In this document: piece after piece, positions 1 through 5,350 of the stretch
How positions within the stretch are numbered: the stretch's first letter is position 1
Layout of the letters: each line of letters starts with the position of its first letter
Assembly: GCA_028872975.1 (NCBI GenBank)
Contig: JAGWNV010000194.1
Coordinates: 1 to 5,350 of the forward strand
Origin: Acidobacteriota bacterium
GTDB lineage: Bacteria; Actinomycetota; Acidimicrobiia; Acidimicrobiales; UBA8190
Direction of reading: 5' to 3'
DNA: 5,350 nucleotides
Program-made: the position numbers and the translations under genes
Notes under the pieces: model-generated
Database searches by the model: none
What the model was told of the DNA's origin: nothing
Seen by the model: only the letters and a program-made list of their open reading frames with translations

Positions 1-1436
1 ACCCGGCCGTTGCCCCCGTCACCGTAGGTCCCGAGGAGATCAGGGTGGACCACCACCACCCGCAACGGGGACACGCCGTCGCGCCGCCGGCGCCGGTGGT
101 CGGGTTCCCCGGCGGCCGCCTCGAGCGGGGCGACCCGTGCCGAGGGCACGGCGGCCGGGGAGGGGAACCGGTGCACGGTGAGGGCGCGCCCTGCGCCGTC
201 GCGCTCGAGGCGGCGCCGCAGGTCCTGGAAGGCCGTGTAGTTGCCCACGTACTCCACCGAGGCGCTGCCCGACGCCGCCAGGGCGTCGAGCTGGTCGGCC
301 GCCGTGGCGTGGGCGACCCCGGCGTAGCGCAGGCGCACGGCGAGATCCCGCCCCCGCTCCCCCGTCGCCACCACCCGCCGCCCGGCCAGCCGCTCGAAGG
401 CCACGTCCCACAACCACGACGGGTCGTGCCCGTCGGCCACCCGGGCGTTGATGCCCACCACCACCGGGCTCGTCCCCCCCTCGAGCAGGTCCAACAGCTC
501 GGCCCATCCCGCGGGGTTCTTGGCCAGGAGGAGCCTGGCCGTGACCGGCCCGGCCGTCACGGTGCGGAACCGTCCCTCGACGTCGCGCACCTCGGCCATC
601 GCCGCCAGGGCCGCATCGGGGCCGACCCCGAGGACGCCGGCGGCAGCCGTCGCCATGGCGGCGTTGGCGCGGTTGCAGCGGCCGGGGAGGGCCAGCGACA
701 GCGGGTGGCGCCCGCCGCCGGGGGTGACGAGCTCCTCGTCCTCGAGCTCGAGGGAGGGTGCGGGGCGGGCCAGGCCGCACGAGCTCGACCACCCCCGGCC
801 GCCCGGGTCGAAGAGGACGGGCCCGTCGCAGGCCGGGCACCCCACGGCGTCGGAGCGCCACAGCTCGCCGGCGCCCACCCACACCACCGACGAGGCGGTG
901 CCCGCCGCCCACACGACCAACGGGTCGTCGGCGTTGGCGACGACGGTGCCGGCGAACCCCGACAGGGCGGAGCGGAACCGCGCCGCCACCATCCGCACCT
1001 CGCTGACGCGGTCGAGCTGGTCGCGCGAGAGGTTGAGCAGCGTCACGACCGACGGCTCGAACGCGCCCACCGCCCTGCCCAGGTACCCCTCGTCCACCTC
1101 GAGCACGGCGGGCACGGCCGGGGTGGCGGCCAGGGCGCCGGCCCAGCCGGGAGGGAGGTTCGACCCCGTGGCGTTCGTCGCCACCGCGCCCGGCCCCCCG
1201 AGGGCGGCCACGAGGAGCCGGGTGGTGGTGGTCTTGCCGTTCGTGCCGGTGACGAGTGCGGCGGTGCGCCCCCGTCCCAGGGCCTCGAGGAGGCCGGGGT
1301 CCACGAGGAGCCCCACCCGGCCGCCCACGACCGAGCCCGATCCCAGGCGCAGCCGCCTCGACAACGAGCCGACGGCGACGGCGGACCATGCCGCCGCCCG
1401 CGCCCGGGCGGGCGGGGGGACGGCGCCGGCGGTCAT
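1..1436 (-). CDS. murT: MurT-like lipid II isoglutaminyl synthase ligase subunit, fused in frame to the start of a GatD-like amidotransferase (3' end outside window)
   Basis: In Gram-positives the cytoplasmic MurT/GatD complex amidates the D-Glu carboxyl of lipid II to D-isoglutamine: MurT activates the substrate with ATP and GatD supplies ammonia from glutamine. This frame is open from ATG 1436 to the window edge (478 codons). Visible Mur-ligase and MurT marks are a P-loop GTNGKTT at about residues 64-70, NATGSN 88-93, EVDEGYL 113-119, NLSRDQLDR 135-143, NADDP 168-172, a Cys cluster (C200, C203, C220), LAKNPAGW 304-311 and DGHDPSWLWD 335-344 in the C-terminal (DUF1727) domain. MurT similarity ends near residue 414. 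After a linker with an Arg run (449-452), residues 458-478 read LRVVVVHPDLLGTYGDGGN, the typical GatD N-terminus. The GatD catalytic Cys and His lie outside the window. The start is 2 bp after the stop of the upstream acyltransferase gene; GGGTGA overlapping that stop is the only Shine-Dalgarno-like sequence, so translational coupling is likely. The MurT call is firm; the fusion depends on the frame being free of sequence error. Confidence 0.9.
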   Translation of the reverse strand, partial: MTAGAVPPPARARAAAWSAVAVGSLSRRLRLGSGSVVGGRVGLLVDPGLLEALGRGRTAALVTGTNGKTTTTRLLVAALGGPGAVATNATGSNLPPGWAGALAATPAVPAVLEVDEGYLGRAVGAFEPSVVTLLNLSRDQLDRVSEVRMVAARFRSALSGFAGTVVANADDPLVVWAAGTASSVVWVGAGELWRSDAVGCPACDGPVLFDPGGRGWSSSCGLARPAPSLELEDEELVTPGGGRHPLSLALPGRCNRANAAMATAAAGVLGVGPDAALAAMAEVRDVEGRFRTVTAGPVTARLLLAKNPAGWAELLDLLEGGTSPVVVGINARVADGHDPSWLWDVAFERLAGRRVVATGERGRDLAVRLRYAGVAHATAADQLDALAASGSASVEYVGNYTAFQDLRRRLERDGAGRALTVHRFPSPAAVPSARVAPLEAAAGEPDHRRRRRDGVSPLRVVVVHPDLLGTYGDGGNGR

Positions 1437-1438
1437 AC

Positions 1439-2839
1439 TCACCCGGCGCTGTGCCCCGGCGGAAAGGTGCGGGCGAGCTCCTCGGGCGTCGGTTCGTGGG
1501 GCCTCCGGGCCTCGGCGGGCAGGAGCGCGGTGACGGCGTCCATGATCGCCTCGGTGTCGGCCACGGCGTCGGTCAACCCGAGGGCCACGGCGGGGCCGAC
1601 GCGGACGCGCACCCGGGGCGGGTCCAGGACGGCCGTCACGTCCGGCAGGCGGGCCGAGCGCGGCCAGACGTGCTCGGTGCCCCAGATGCCGACGGGAACC
1701 ACGGGCACCCCCGTCATCGCCGCCAGGCGGGCGGTCCCGGTCTTGGCGACGAGGTGCGGGTCGAAGAAGGCCCGGCCTCTCGGGATCGTCCCCTGGGGGA
1801 GGATCACCACCACCTCACCGGCCTCGAGGGCGCGGCGCGCCTCGCGCAGCGGGGTGTCGGAGCGGGTGCCGCGGTCCACGCTGATGCCACCGAGCGCCCG
1901 CGCCAGCTGGCCGATGACGGGGGCATCGAACAGCTCGCGCTTGCCGAGGAACCGCACCGGTCGCCCCACCCGTGCCGCCACGATCGCCAGCGCGGCGACA
2001 TCGAAGTAGCTGCGGTGGTTGGCGGCCAGGAGGGCAGGCCCGCGACTCGGGACCTGGTCGAGCCCGGCGATGTCGAAGCGGGCGTAGGGGAACAACTCGG
2101 GACGGACCACCGGGCGCAGCAGGTGGTAAGGCTCGAGCCCGAGGACCTTGGGGACGCCCGACGGACGGTCCCAGTGCTCGAGGGGCCAGCGCCGCACGGT
2201 CGCCACCAGGCGCAGCCGGCGGTCGGGGTTGACGACGTGCGGGTGCCCGACGCGCTGGAGCAGGGGCAGGTCGAAGAAGCTGTCGGAGTAGGCGTGACTG
2301 GCGCCGAGGTCCACGGCGTTCCTGCGGGCGTAGCGCTCCACGGCGTCGCGCTTGCCCGTCGCCCACACGAAGGGACCGTCGATCCCGCCGCTGTAGCGCC
2401 CCTCCTGGCGGGCGTAGCGGGTGGCCACCACGTCGTCGATGCCGAGGAGCTCGGCGAAGGGGGCGATGAGATCGCCGGGAGTGGTGGTGGCCAGCACGAT
2501 GCGCCGGCCGGCGGCCCGGTGCTCGGCCAGCACGGCCGGGGCGTAGGGCTGCACGAGGGCGGCGAGCTCGGGTGCGGCCAGCTGCCCGGCGCGCTGGACG
2601 GCCTCGACCGACCAGCCCTTCACGAAATGGGGGGCGGCCCGCACCATGGCCATGAAGGGGATGGACTCGCCGAGCAGGTCGTAGGCGGCGTAGAAGACCC
2701 GCTCCCCCGGCAGCGACGGGCGACCCTCGAAGAGCCCTTCGGCGTGCATGGCCGCGCTCAGCACCAGGCCGCTCGCCCCGCGCAACAAGGTGCGGTCGAG
2801 GTCGACGAAGACAGCGCTCCCCGGACGGCGGCGGGCCAC
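1439..2839 (-). CDS. HAD-IB family phosphatase fused to PlsC-type 1-acylglycerol-3-phosphate O-acyltransferase (LPLAT)
   Basis: A two-domain protein of 466 aa if started at GTG 2839. The N-terminal HAD-IB (SerB-like) domain shows the nucleophile motif DLDRT (residues 13-17), Thr-rich motif II LATTTP (about 116-121), Lys163 in GKRDAVERY, and the acidic motif SDSFFD (185-190). The C-terminal LPLAT/PlsC domain starts near residue 250 and shows HX4D as NHRSYFD (His275, Asp280), GGISVDRGT (317-325), LPQGTIPRG (347-355) and VPVGIWGTE (381-389). By homology the second domain transfers an acyl chain to lysophosphatidic acid in phospholipid synthesis at the membrane face. The HAD substrate is unknown; the actinobacterial relative Rv2483c is annotated as a phosphoserine phosphatase/acyltransferase. 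The frame stays open upstream to 3199, but that part overlaps the LysR gene and is low-complexity. GTG 2839 puts the HAD nucleophile at residue 13, as expected; GTG 2869 is an alternative, and neither has a clear ribosome binding site. It is the first gene of a likely operon with murT. Confidence 0.88.
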   Translation of the reverse strand: MARRRPGSAVFVDLDRTLLRGASGLVLSAAMHAEGLFEGRPSLPGERVFYAAYDLLGESIPFMAMVRAAPHFVKGWSVEAVQRAGQLAAPELAALVQPYAPAVLAEHRAAGRRIVLATTTPGDLIAPFAELLGIDDVVATRYARQEGRYSGGIDGPFVWATGKRDAVERYARRNAVDLGASHAYSDSFFDLPLLQRVGHPHVVNPDRRLRLVATVRRWPLEHWDRPSGVPKVLGLEPYHLLRPVVRPELFPYARFDIAGLDQVPSRGPALLAANHRSYFDVAALAIVAARVGRPVRFLGKRELFDAPVIGQLARALGGISVDRGTRSDTPLREARRALEAGEVVVILPQGTIPRGRAFFDPHLVAKTGTARLAAMTGVPVVPVGIWGTEHVWPRSARLPDVTAVLDPPRVRVRVGPAVALGLTDAVADTEAIMDAVTALLPAEARRPHEPTPEELARTFPPGHSAG

Positions 2840-2885
2840 GGCGAGAACATACCGGGACCGCCCGGGCACGATGGAGCCCGGACGC

Positions 2886-2921
2886 GACGAAGGGACCGGG
2901 GGGGAATCCGGTCCCTTCGTC
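2886..2921. repeat. Perfect 14-bp inverted repeat with 8-nt loop
   Basis: The arm GACGAAGGGACCGG (2886-2899) is exactly complementary to CCGGTCCCTTCGTC (2908-2921), with an 8-nt G-rich spacer on the plus strand. It lies inside the predicted leader of the acyltransferase/murT operon and upstream of the LysR promoter. Neither strand has a T-run after the stem, so a standard intrinsic terminator is unlikely. It could be a leader hairpin acting on transcription or translation, or a DNA operator for a dimeric regulator. The structure is certain from sequence; its role is not. Confidence 0.75.
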
Positions 2922-2972
2922 CCGACTGGACAGGAAGCGGAGGGGGGGAGTCCGTCCTGTGGTCTCACCGAC

Positions 2973-3001
2973 ATTCTGCGGAATCCAGGCGGATCTGTCA
3001 A
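2973..3001 (-). promoter_or_regulatory. Candidate sigma70-type promoter for the acyltransferase-murT operon
   Basis: On the minus strand a perfect -35 hexamer TTGACA (3001-2996) is followed, after exactly 17 bp, by CAGAAT (2978-2973), which matches four of six bases of the -10 consensus. Transcription would begin near 2966, giving a leader of roughly 125 nt before GTG 2839 that contains the 14-bp hairpin. This start point would also exclude the in-frame ATG at 2974 as the translation start. It is predicted from sequence alone. Confidence 0.55.
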
Positions 3002-3011
3002 ACAGCTACGA

Positions 3012-3021
3012 CAGATATCTG
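3012..3021. promoter_or_regulatory. Palindrome CAGATATCTG, candidate regulator operator
   Basis: A perfect 10-bp palindrome sits 15 bp before the LysR start codon in the AT-rich segment, with partial symmetry extending outwards. Nearby lie a CTGT-N3-ACAG dyad (2995-3005) overlapping the minus-strand -35 box, and another ACAG at 3011-3014. These could be binding half-sites for the LysR protein at its own promoter and the divergent one. The symmetry does not fit a strict T-N11-A LysR box, so this is tentative. Confidence 0.4.
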
Positions 3022-3022
3022 C

Positions 3023-3028
3023 TATCGT
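3023..3028 (+). promoter_or_regulatory. Candidate -10 box of a leaderless LysR transcript
   Basis: TATCGT fits the actinobacterial TANNNT -10 pattern and ends 8 bp before ATG 3037, the spacing expected if transcription begins at the start codon. The absence of any Shine-Dalgarno sequence before that ATG agrees with a leaderless transcript. No good -35 hexamer is visible at the usual distance. Confidence 0.4.
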
Positions 3029-3036
3029 TATTTCAG

Positions 3037-4008
3037 ATGGACGTCCGGCACCTCCAGGCCCTGGTGGCCGTGGCCGAGCACCGGTCCTTCTCGGCCGCCG
3101 CCGAGGCCCTCGGCACCGTCCAGTCCAACGTCTCGGCCCACGTGGCCCGCCTCGAGCGGGAGCTCGGGGCCACCCTGGTCGAGCGGTCCTCGGGGACACT
3201 CACCCCCGAGGGGGAGGTGGTGGCCACCCGGACCTACCGCGTGCTCGGCGAGCTCGAGGCCATCGGATCCGACCTGGGGGCGCTGCGCCAGGAGGTGGCC
3301 GGGTTCGTCCGGGCCGGGATGATCGGCACCACGGCGCGCTGGCTCGTGCCGCTGCTGCTCTCGGAGCTCGGGACGCGCCATCCCAACCTCCGGCTCACCG
3401 TCGCCGAGGGCACGAACACGCTCCTCGAGCCGCAGCTGGGCGCCGGGCGGCTCGACATGGCCGTCCTCACGGCGCCGGTGGCGGGCCGGGAGCTGAGCTT
3501 CGAGCCCCTCTTCGAGGAGGACCTCGTCCTCGTCGTCCCCGCCGACGACGACCCCGTGGCCGGTGCCCATCGGGTCGACCTCGCCGACCTGGCCGAGCTC
3601 GACCTGCTCCTGCCGGCGCCGGGGACGACGCTGCGCGCCGAGCTCGACGCGGCGGTGAAGCCCGTCGGGGTGGCACTTCGGGCGCGTGCCGAGCTCGACG
3701 GCATCCGGCTCATCGCCACCTTGACCTTCGAGGGCTACGGGCCGGCGGTCCTTCCCGCCACCGCCGTCCCCCCCCATCTGCGTCAGCGGTTCCGCCTCGT
3801 GGCGGTGGAGGGCCTGTCGGCGCGGCACGTGGGACTGGCCCTGCGGAGCCGGGGCATGCCGTCTGCGCCCACCCGGGCCGTGCTCGAGACCCTGCGCCGG
3901 CTGGTGAGCGGTCCGGACCCGCTCCCCGAGGGCCTGCGGTCGCTCACACCGGCGGCGGCGTCGCGGGCCGAGGGGTCGTGGCGGCCGGTGGGGGTGCCGA
4001 CGGGCTGA
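3037..4008 (+). CDS. LysR-family transcriptional regulator
   Basis: A 323-aa protein with the LysR layout. The N-terminal winged helix-turn-helix covers about residues 2-60, with the HTH in SFSAAAEALGTVQSNVSAHV (17-36) and the wing near LVERSSGTLTPEGE (47-60). A linker helix at about 60-88 is followed by a periplasmic-binding-protein-like effector domain at about 90-285, including GRLDMAVL (137-144) and the LVLVVPADDDP strand region (163-173). A poorly conserved tail of about 35 residues follows. ATG 3037 is preferred over the in-frame ATG 2959 because MDVRHLQALVAV is the normal family start and the extra 26 residues do not look like protein. No Shine-Dalgarno sequence is present. It is divergent from the acyltransferase/murT operon, so that operon and its own gene are likely targets. 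The inducer cannot be told from sequence. The downstream gene on the other strand converges on it. Confidence 0.92.
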   Translation: MDVRHLQALVAVAEHRSFSAAAEALGTVQSNVSAHVARLERELGATLVERSSGTLTPEGEVVATRTYRVLGELEAIGSDLGALRQEVAGFVRAGMIGTTARWLVPLLLSELGTRHPNLRLTVAEGTNTLLEPQLGAGRLDMAVLTAPVAGRELSFEPLFEEDLVLVVPADDDPVAGAHRVDLADLAELDLLLPAPGTTLRAELDAAVKPVGVALRARAELDGIRLIATLTFEGYGPAVLPATAVPPHLRQRFRLVAVEGLSARHVGLALRSRGMPSAPTRAVLETLRRLVSGPDPLPEGLRSLTPAAASRAEGSWRPVGVPTG

Positions 4009-4030
4009 GCGCGACACCGGCGCCGGGCCC
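4009..4030. other. Short convergent intergenic spacer
   Basis: Only 22 bp separate the stop codons of the convergent LysR and GNAT genes. The spacer contains the palindrome CCGGCGCCGG (4017-4026) but no stem-loop followed by a T-run, so no intrinsic terminator is claimed. Termination of both genes probably relies on Rho or on sites within the opposing gene. Confidence 0.4.
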
Positions 4031-4681
4031 TCAGTCCCCGGGGGGACGGGGCTCACGCCACATGAACCACAGCCGGGGCCCGCCGTGGGGGACCTGCAGC
4101 TCGCCGGTCACCTCGAAGCGGTGCCGGGCGTAGAAGGCGAGGTTCCGCTCCTTGGACGACTCGAGGTAGGCGGGCACGCCCTCGGCGTCACAGCGCGAGA
4201 GCACGTCGACGAGGAGGGCCGAGCCCACGCCCTTTCCCTGGCGGTCGGGGTCGGTGCCCAGTGTCGCCAGGTACCAGTGCGGCGCCCGGGGCCGGCGCCG
4301 CTCCACCTCGGCGAGGAGCCGCGCCGCGTCGGGGACGGACCTGCCGAGGCCGGCGAGGTCAGGGAGGAGCGGGGCCAGGTGCCAGAGGTCGCGCAGCCCC
4401 GGCAGGGCCTTCGAGGGAGGTGCCCAGATGGCCGCCCCGGCCAGGTCGCCTGTGGTCCACACCTCGCCGTCGCCGGCGTAGAGGGAGGTCAGCTGGATCC
4501 GGAAGAACCGCCGCAGGCCCCGGTGCCGGCGCCGGTCGCCGCGGAACAGGAAGCCGGCCACCGGGTCGTCGTCGAAGGCCCGCCCGAGGACCTCGACGAG
4601 CCCCGCCACGTCACCGCTGGCGGCGCGCCGGGTGGCATGCACCGATCCCGCCGCGTCGCCCGCTGTCGCCACCGCCGGCAT
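4031..4681 (-). CDS. GNAT family N-acetyltransferase
   Basis: A protein of 216 aa if started at ATG 4681. The GNAT fold is recognised from the N-terminal region TRRAASGDVAGLVEVLGRAFDDDP (about 17-40, the usual beta1-alpha1 segment), the core strand HWYLATLGTDP (135-145), the acetyl-CoA pyrophosphate loop RQGKGVGSALL (147-157), the YLESS strand (172-176) and NLAFYARHRFEVTGEL (180-195), typical of the C-terminal part. It should acetylate an amine using acetyl-CoA; the acceptor is not predictable. The frame is open to 4969, but that part overlaps the upstream gene and is not protein-like. ATG 4681 lies 25 bp after the YqgE-like stop and has no clear Shine-Dalgarno sequence. GTG 4642, preceded by GGCGGGA, is a credible alternative that would shorten the protein by 13 residues. 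It is probably cotranscribed with the YqgE-like gene. Confidence 0.85.
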   Translation of the reverse strand: MPAVATAGDAAGSVHATRRAASGDVAGLVEVLGRAFDDDPVAGFLFRGDRRRHRGLRRFFRIQLTSLYAGDGEVWTTGDLAGAAIWAPPSKALPGLRDLWHLAPLLPDLAGLGRSVPDAARLLAEVERRRPRAPHWYLATLGTDPDRQGKGVGSALLVDVLSRCDAEGVPAYLESSKERNLAFYARHRFEVTGELQVPHGGPRLWFMWREPRPPGD

Positions 4682-4706
4682 CCTACGGCGGCCGGCGGCG
4701 AGGACC

Positions 4707-5309
4707 TCAGTTGACCGAGGGCGTCGGGGGGTAGGCGGCGAGCATGGCGAGGGCGCCGCGCTGGCGCTGGAGCACGTCGTGCCACAGCCGGTCGGGCTCG
4801 GCACAGAAGAGGTCGTCGGCGAGGGCGTCGACGAGGAACCACCCGCCGTCGTCGAGCTCGCCTTCGAGCTGGCCCGGCGCCCACCCGGCGTACCCGGAGA
4901 AGAGCCGCACCGACTCGAGAGGCACTGGCTGGTCCACCGGCGCCACCGAGAGGTCGACGACGCCGGCACCGCCGGGAGCGTCCCCGTCGAGCACCGGCCG
5001 CCACCCCGGGTCCACGGCGCCGGGGGCGGGGCGGGCCAGGCCGATCACGGCATCGGGCGACACCGGGCCGCCGGAGAAGACCACGCCCGGGGCGGCGGCG
5101 CGCGCCAGGTCCGCCCAGACGTCGAGGATCTCGTCCACCTCCACGTGCAGGGGGCGGTTCAGCACCACCCCCACGGCACCGGGCTCGTCGTGCTCGAGGA
5201 CGAGGACCACCGTCCTCGTGAAATTGGGGTCGGTGAGCTGGGGCGTGGCCACGAGGAGCCGTCCCTTCGTCCCTCCCTCGGCTCCCTCGGCGGGGTCGAC
5301 CACGGCCAC
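4707..5309 (-). CDS. YqgE/AlgH family protein (UPF0301)
   Basis: A 200-aa protein that matches the single-domain YqgE/AlgH family along its whole length. Family marks are GRLLVATPQLTDPNFTRTVV (16-35), GVVLNRP (47-53), FSGGPV (78-83), LFSGYAGWAPGQLEGEL (136-152) and GGWFLVDA (155-162). The biochemical role of this family is not settled; AlgH was linked to alginate regulation in Pseudomonas, but the proteins occur widely and no enzyme activity is assured. The start is GTG 5309, supported by a Shine-Dalgarno GAGGTG seven bases upstream and by the position of the first conserved block. A second in-frame GTG at 5303 is possible. No signal peptide or membrane segment is seen, so it should be cytoplasmic. 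It is the first gene of a likely pair with the GNAT gene. Confidence 0.93.
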   Translation of the reverse strand: MAVVDPAEGAEGGTKGRLLVATPQLTDPNFTRTVVLVLEHDEPGAVGVVLNRPLHVEVDEILDVWADLARAAAPGVVFSGGPVSPDAVIGLARPAPGAVDPGWRPVLDGDAPGGAGVVDLSVAPVDQPVPLESVRLFSGYAGWAPGQLEGELDDGGWFLVDALADDLFCAEPDRLWHDVLQRQRGALAMLAAYPPTPSVN

Positions 5310-5341
5310 GATTGTGCACCTCGCGCCGCGTCCGATTGTGC
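5309..5341 (-). repeat. Direct repeat GCACAATCG flanking the leader of the YqgE-like gene
   Basis: On the minus strand GCACAATCG occurs at 5341-5333 and again at 5317-5309, 24 bp apart start to start. The upstream copy contains CACAAT, a four-of-six match to a -10 box that would place transcription start just ahead of the ribosome binding site. The downstream copy overlaps the GTG start codon. Any -35 element would lie beyond or at the window edge. It may be a promoter part, a regulator site, or chance. Confidence 0.35.
5317..5322 (-). promoter_or_regulatory. Ribosome binding site of the YqgE-like gene
   Basis: GAGGTG on the minus strand lies seven bases before GTG 5309. It is the clearest Shine-Dalgarno sequence in the window and fixes the GTG start of the YqgE-like gene. 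Confidence 0.65.
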
Positions 5342-5350
5342 TCCCCGGCG

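Larger units (their letters stand above)
2840..3036. other. Divergent intergenic regulatory region
   Basis: This 197-bp region separates the minus-strand acyltransferase/murT operon from the plus-strand LysR gene. It holds a minus-strand promoter candidate, a perfect 14-bp inverted repeat, several ACAG/CTGT half-sites, and an AT-rich stretch (about 2994-3036) that stands out in a very GC-rich window. The layout is the classic one for a LysR regulator divergent from its target. No additional gene was seen here. Confidence 0.75.

Noticed and set aside
40..1389. Long minus-strand open frame of 449 codons inside the MurT gene
   Set aside because: The product is a low-complexity Arg/Gly/Pro string with no family motif. 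It is a shadow, in another frame, of the MurT gene, which has clear motifs and runs off the edge.
45..2009. Long plus-strand open frames across the left half (45-2009, 448-1533, 1256-3322)
   Set aside because: They lie antisense to genes with clear motifs and encode His/Gly/Arg/Pro-rich sequence typical of shadow frames in high-GC DNA.
2840..3199. N-terminal extension of the HAD-acyltransferase frame up to 3199
   Set aside because: It would overlap the LysR coding region and its promoter, has no HAD-like sequence, and the candidate promoter near 2973-3001 lies inside it.
4017..4026. CCGGCGCCGG between the convergent genes as a bidirectional terminator
   Set aside because: It has no loop and no T-run on either strand, and such GC palindromes are frequent in this base composition.
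4682..4969. N-terminal extension of the GNAT frame up to 4969
   Set aside because: It overlaps the well-supported YqgE-like gene and is Ser/Pro/Thr-rich shadow sequence; the GNAT domain starts after ATG 4681.
5261..5273. GTCCCTTCGTCCC, a 13-base match to the right arm of the inverted repeat (2911-2923)
   Set aside because: It encodes ordinary N-terminal codons of the YqgE-like gene, has no partner arm, and a single 13-base match in such biased sequence may be chance.

Overview
The window is very GC-rich, with third codon positions almost all G or C, and it carries five protein-coding genes tightly packed on both strands. Three things point to a high-GC Gram-positive bacterium: a MurT-type Mur ligase, a HAD-IB phosphatase fused to an acyltransferase, and general codon use. 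Actinomycetota is likely, possibly an Acidimicrobiia-like or other deep lineage, but no ribosomal or other phylogenetic marker is present. No RNA genes, insertion sequences, CRISPR arrays or phage genes were seen.

Layout from left to right: (1) 1-1436, minus strand, partial: a MurT-like lipid II isoglutaminyl synthase ligase subunit. Its reading frame continues without a stop through a linker into the N-terminus of a GatD-like glutamine amidotransferase and runs off the left edge, so it looks like a MurT-GatD fusion. (2) 1439-2839, minus: an HAD-IB phosphatase/PlsC-type acyltransferase fusion ending 2 bp before the murT start, so the two are very likely one operon (2 then 1). (3) 2840-3036: a divergent intergenic region with a minus-strand promoter candidate, a perfect 14-bp inverted repeat in the predicted leader of the operon, and an AT-rich dyad-containing segment directly before the next gene. 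(4) 3037-4008, plus: a LysR-family regulator, probably leaderless. (5) 4031-4681, minus: a GNAT acetyltransferase, tail-to-tail with the regulator. (6) 4707-5309, minus: a YqgE/AlgH (UPF0301) protein 25 bp upstream of the GNAT gene, probably its operon partner.

Taken together, the left half suggests an envelope-related operon coupling phospholipid acylation to peptidoglycan amidation (D-Glu to D-isoGln on lipid II). A divergently transcribed LysR regulator is the obvious candidate controller. The right half is a small housekeeping-type pair with no clear link to it. The most notable observation is the in-frame MurT-GatD fusion. The rest of the window looks like ordinary chromosome, and no new defence or mobile system is visible.
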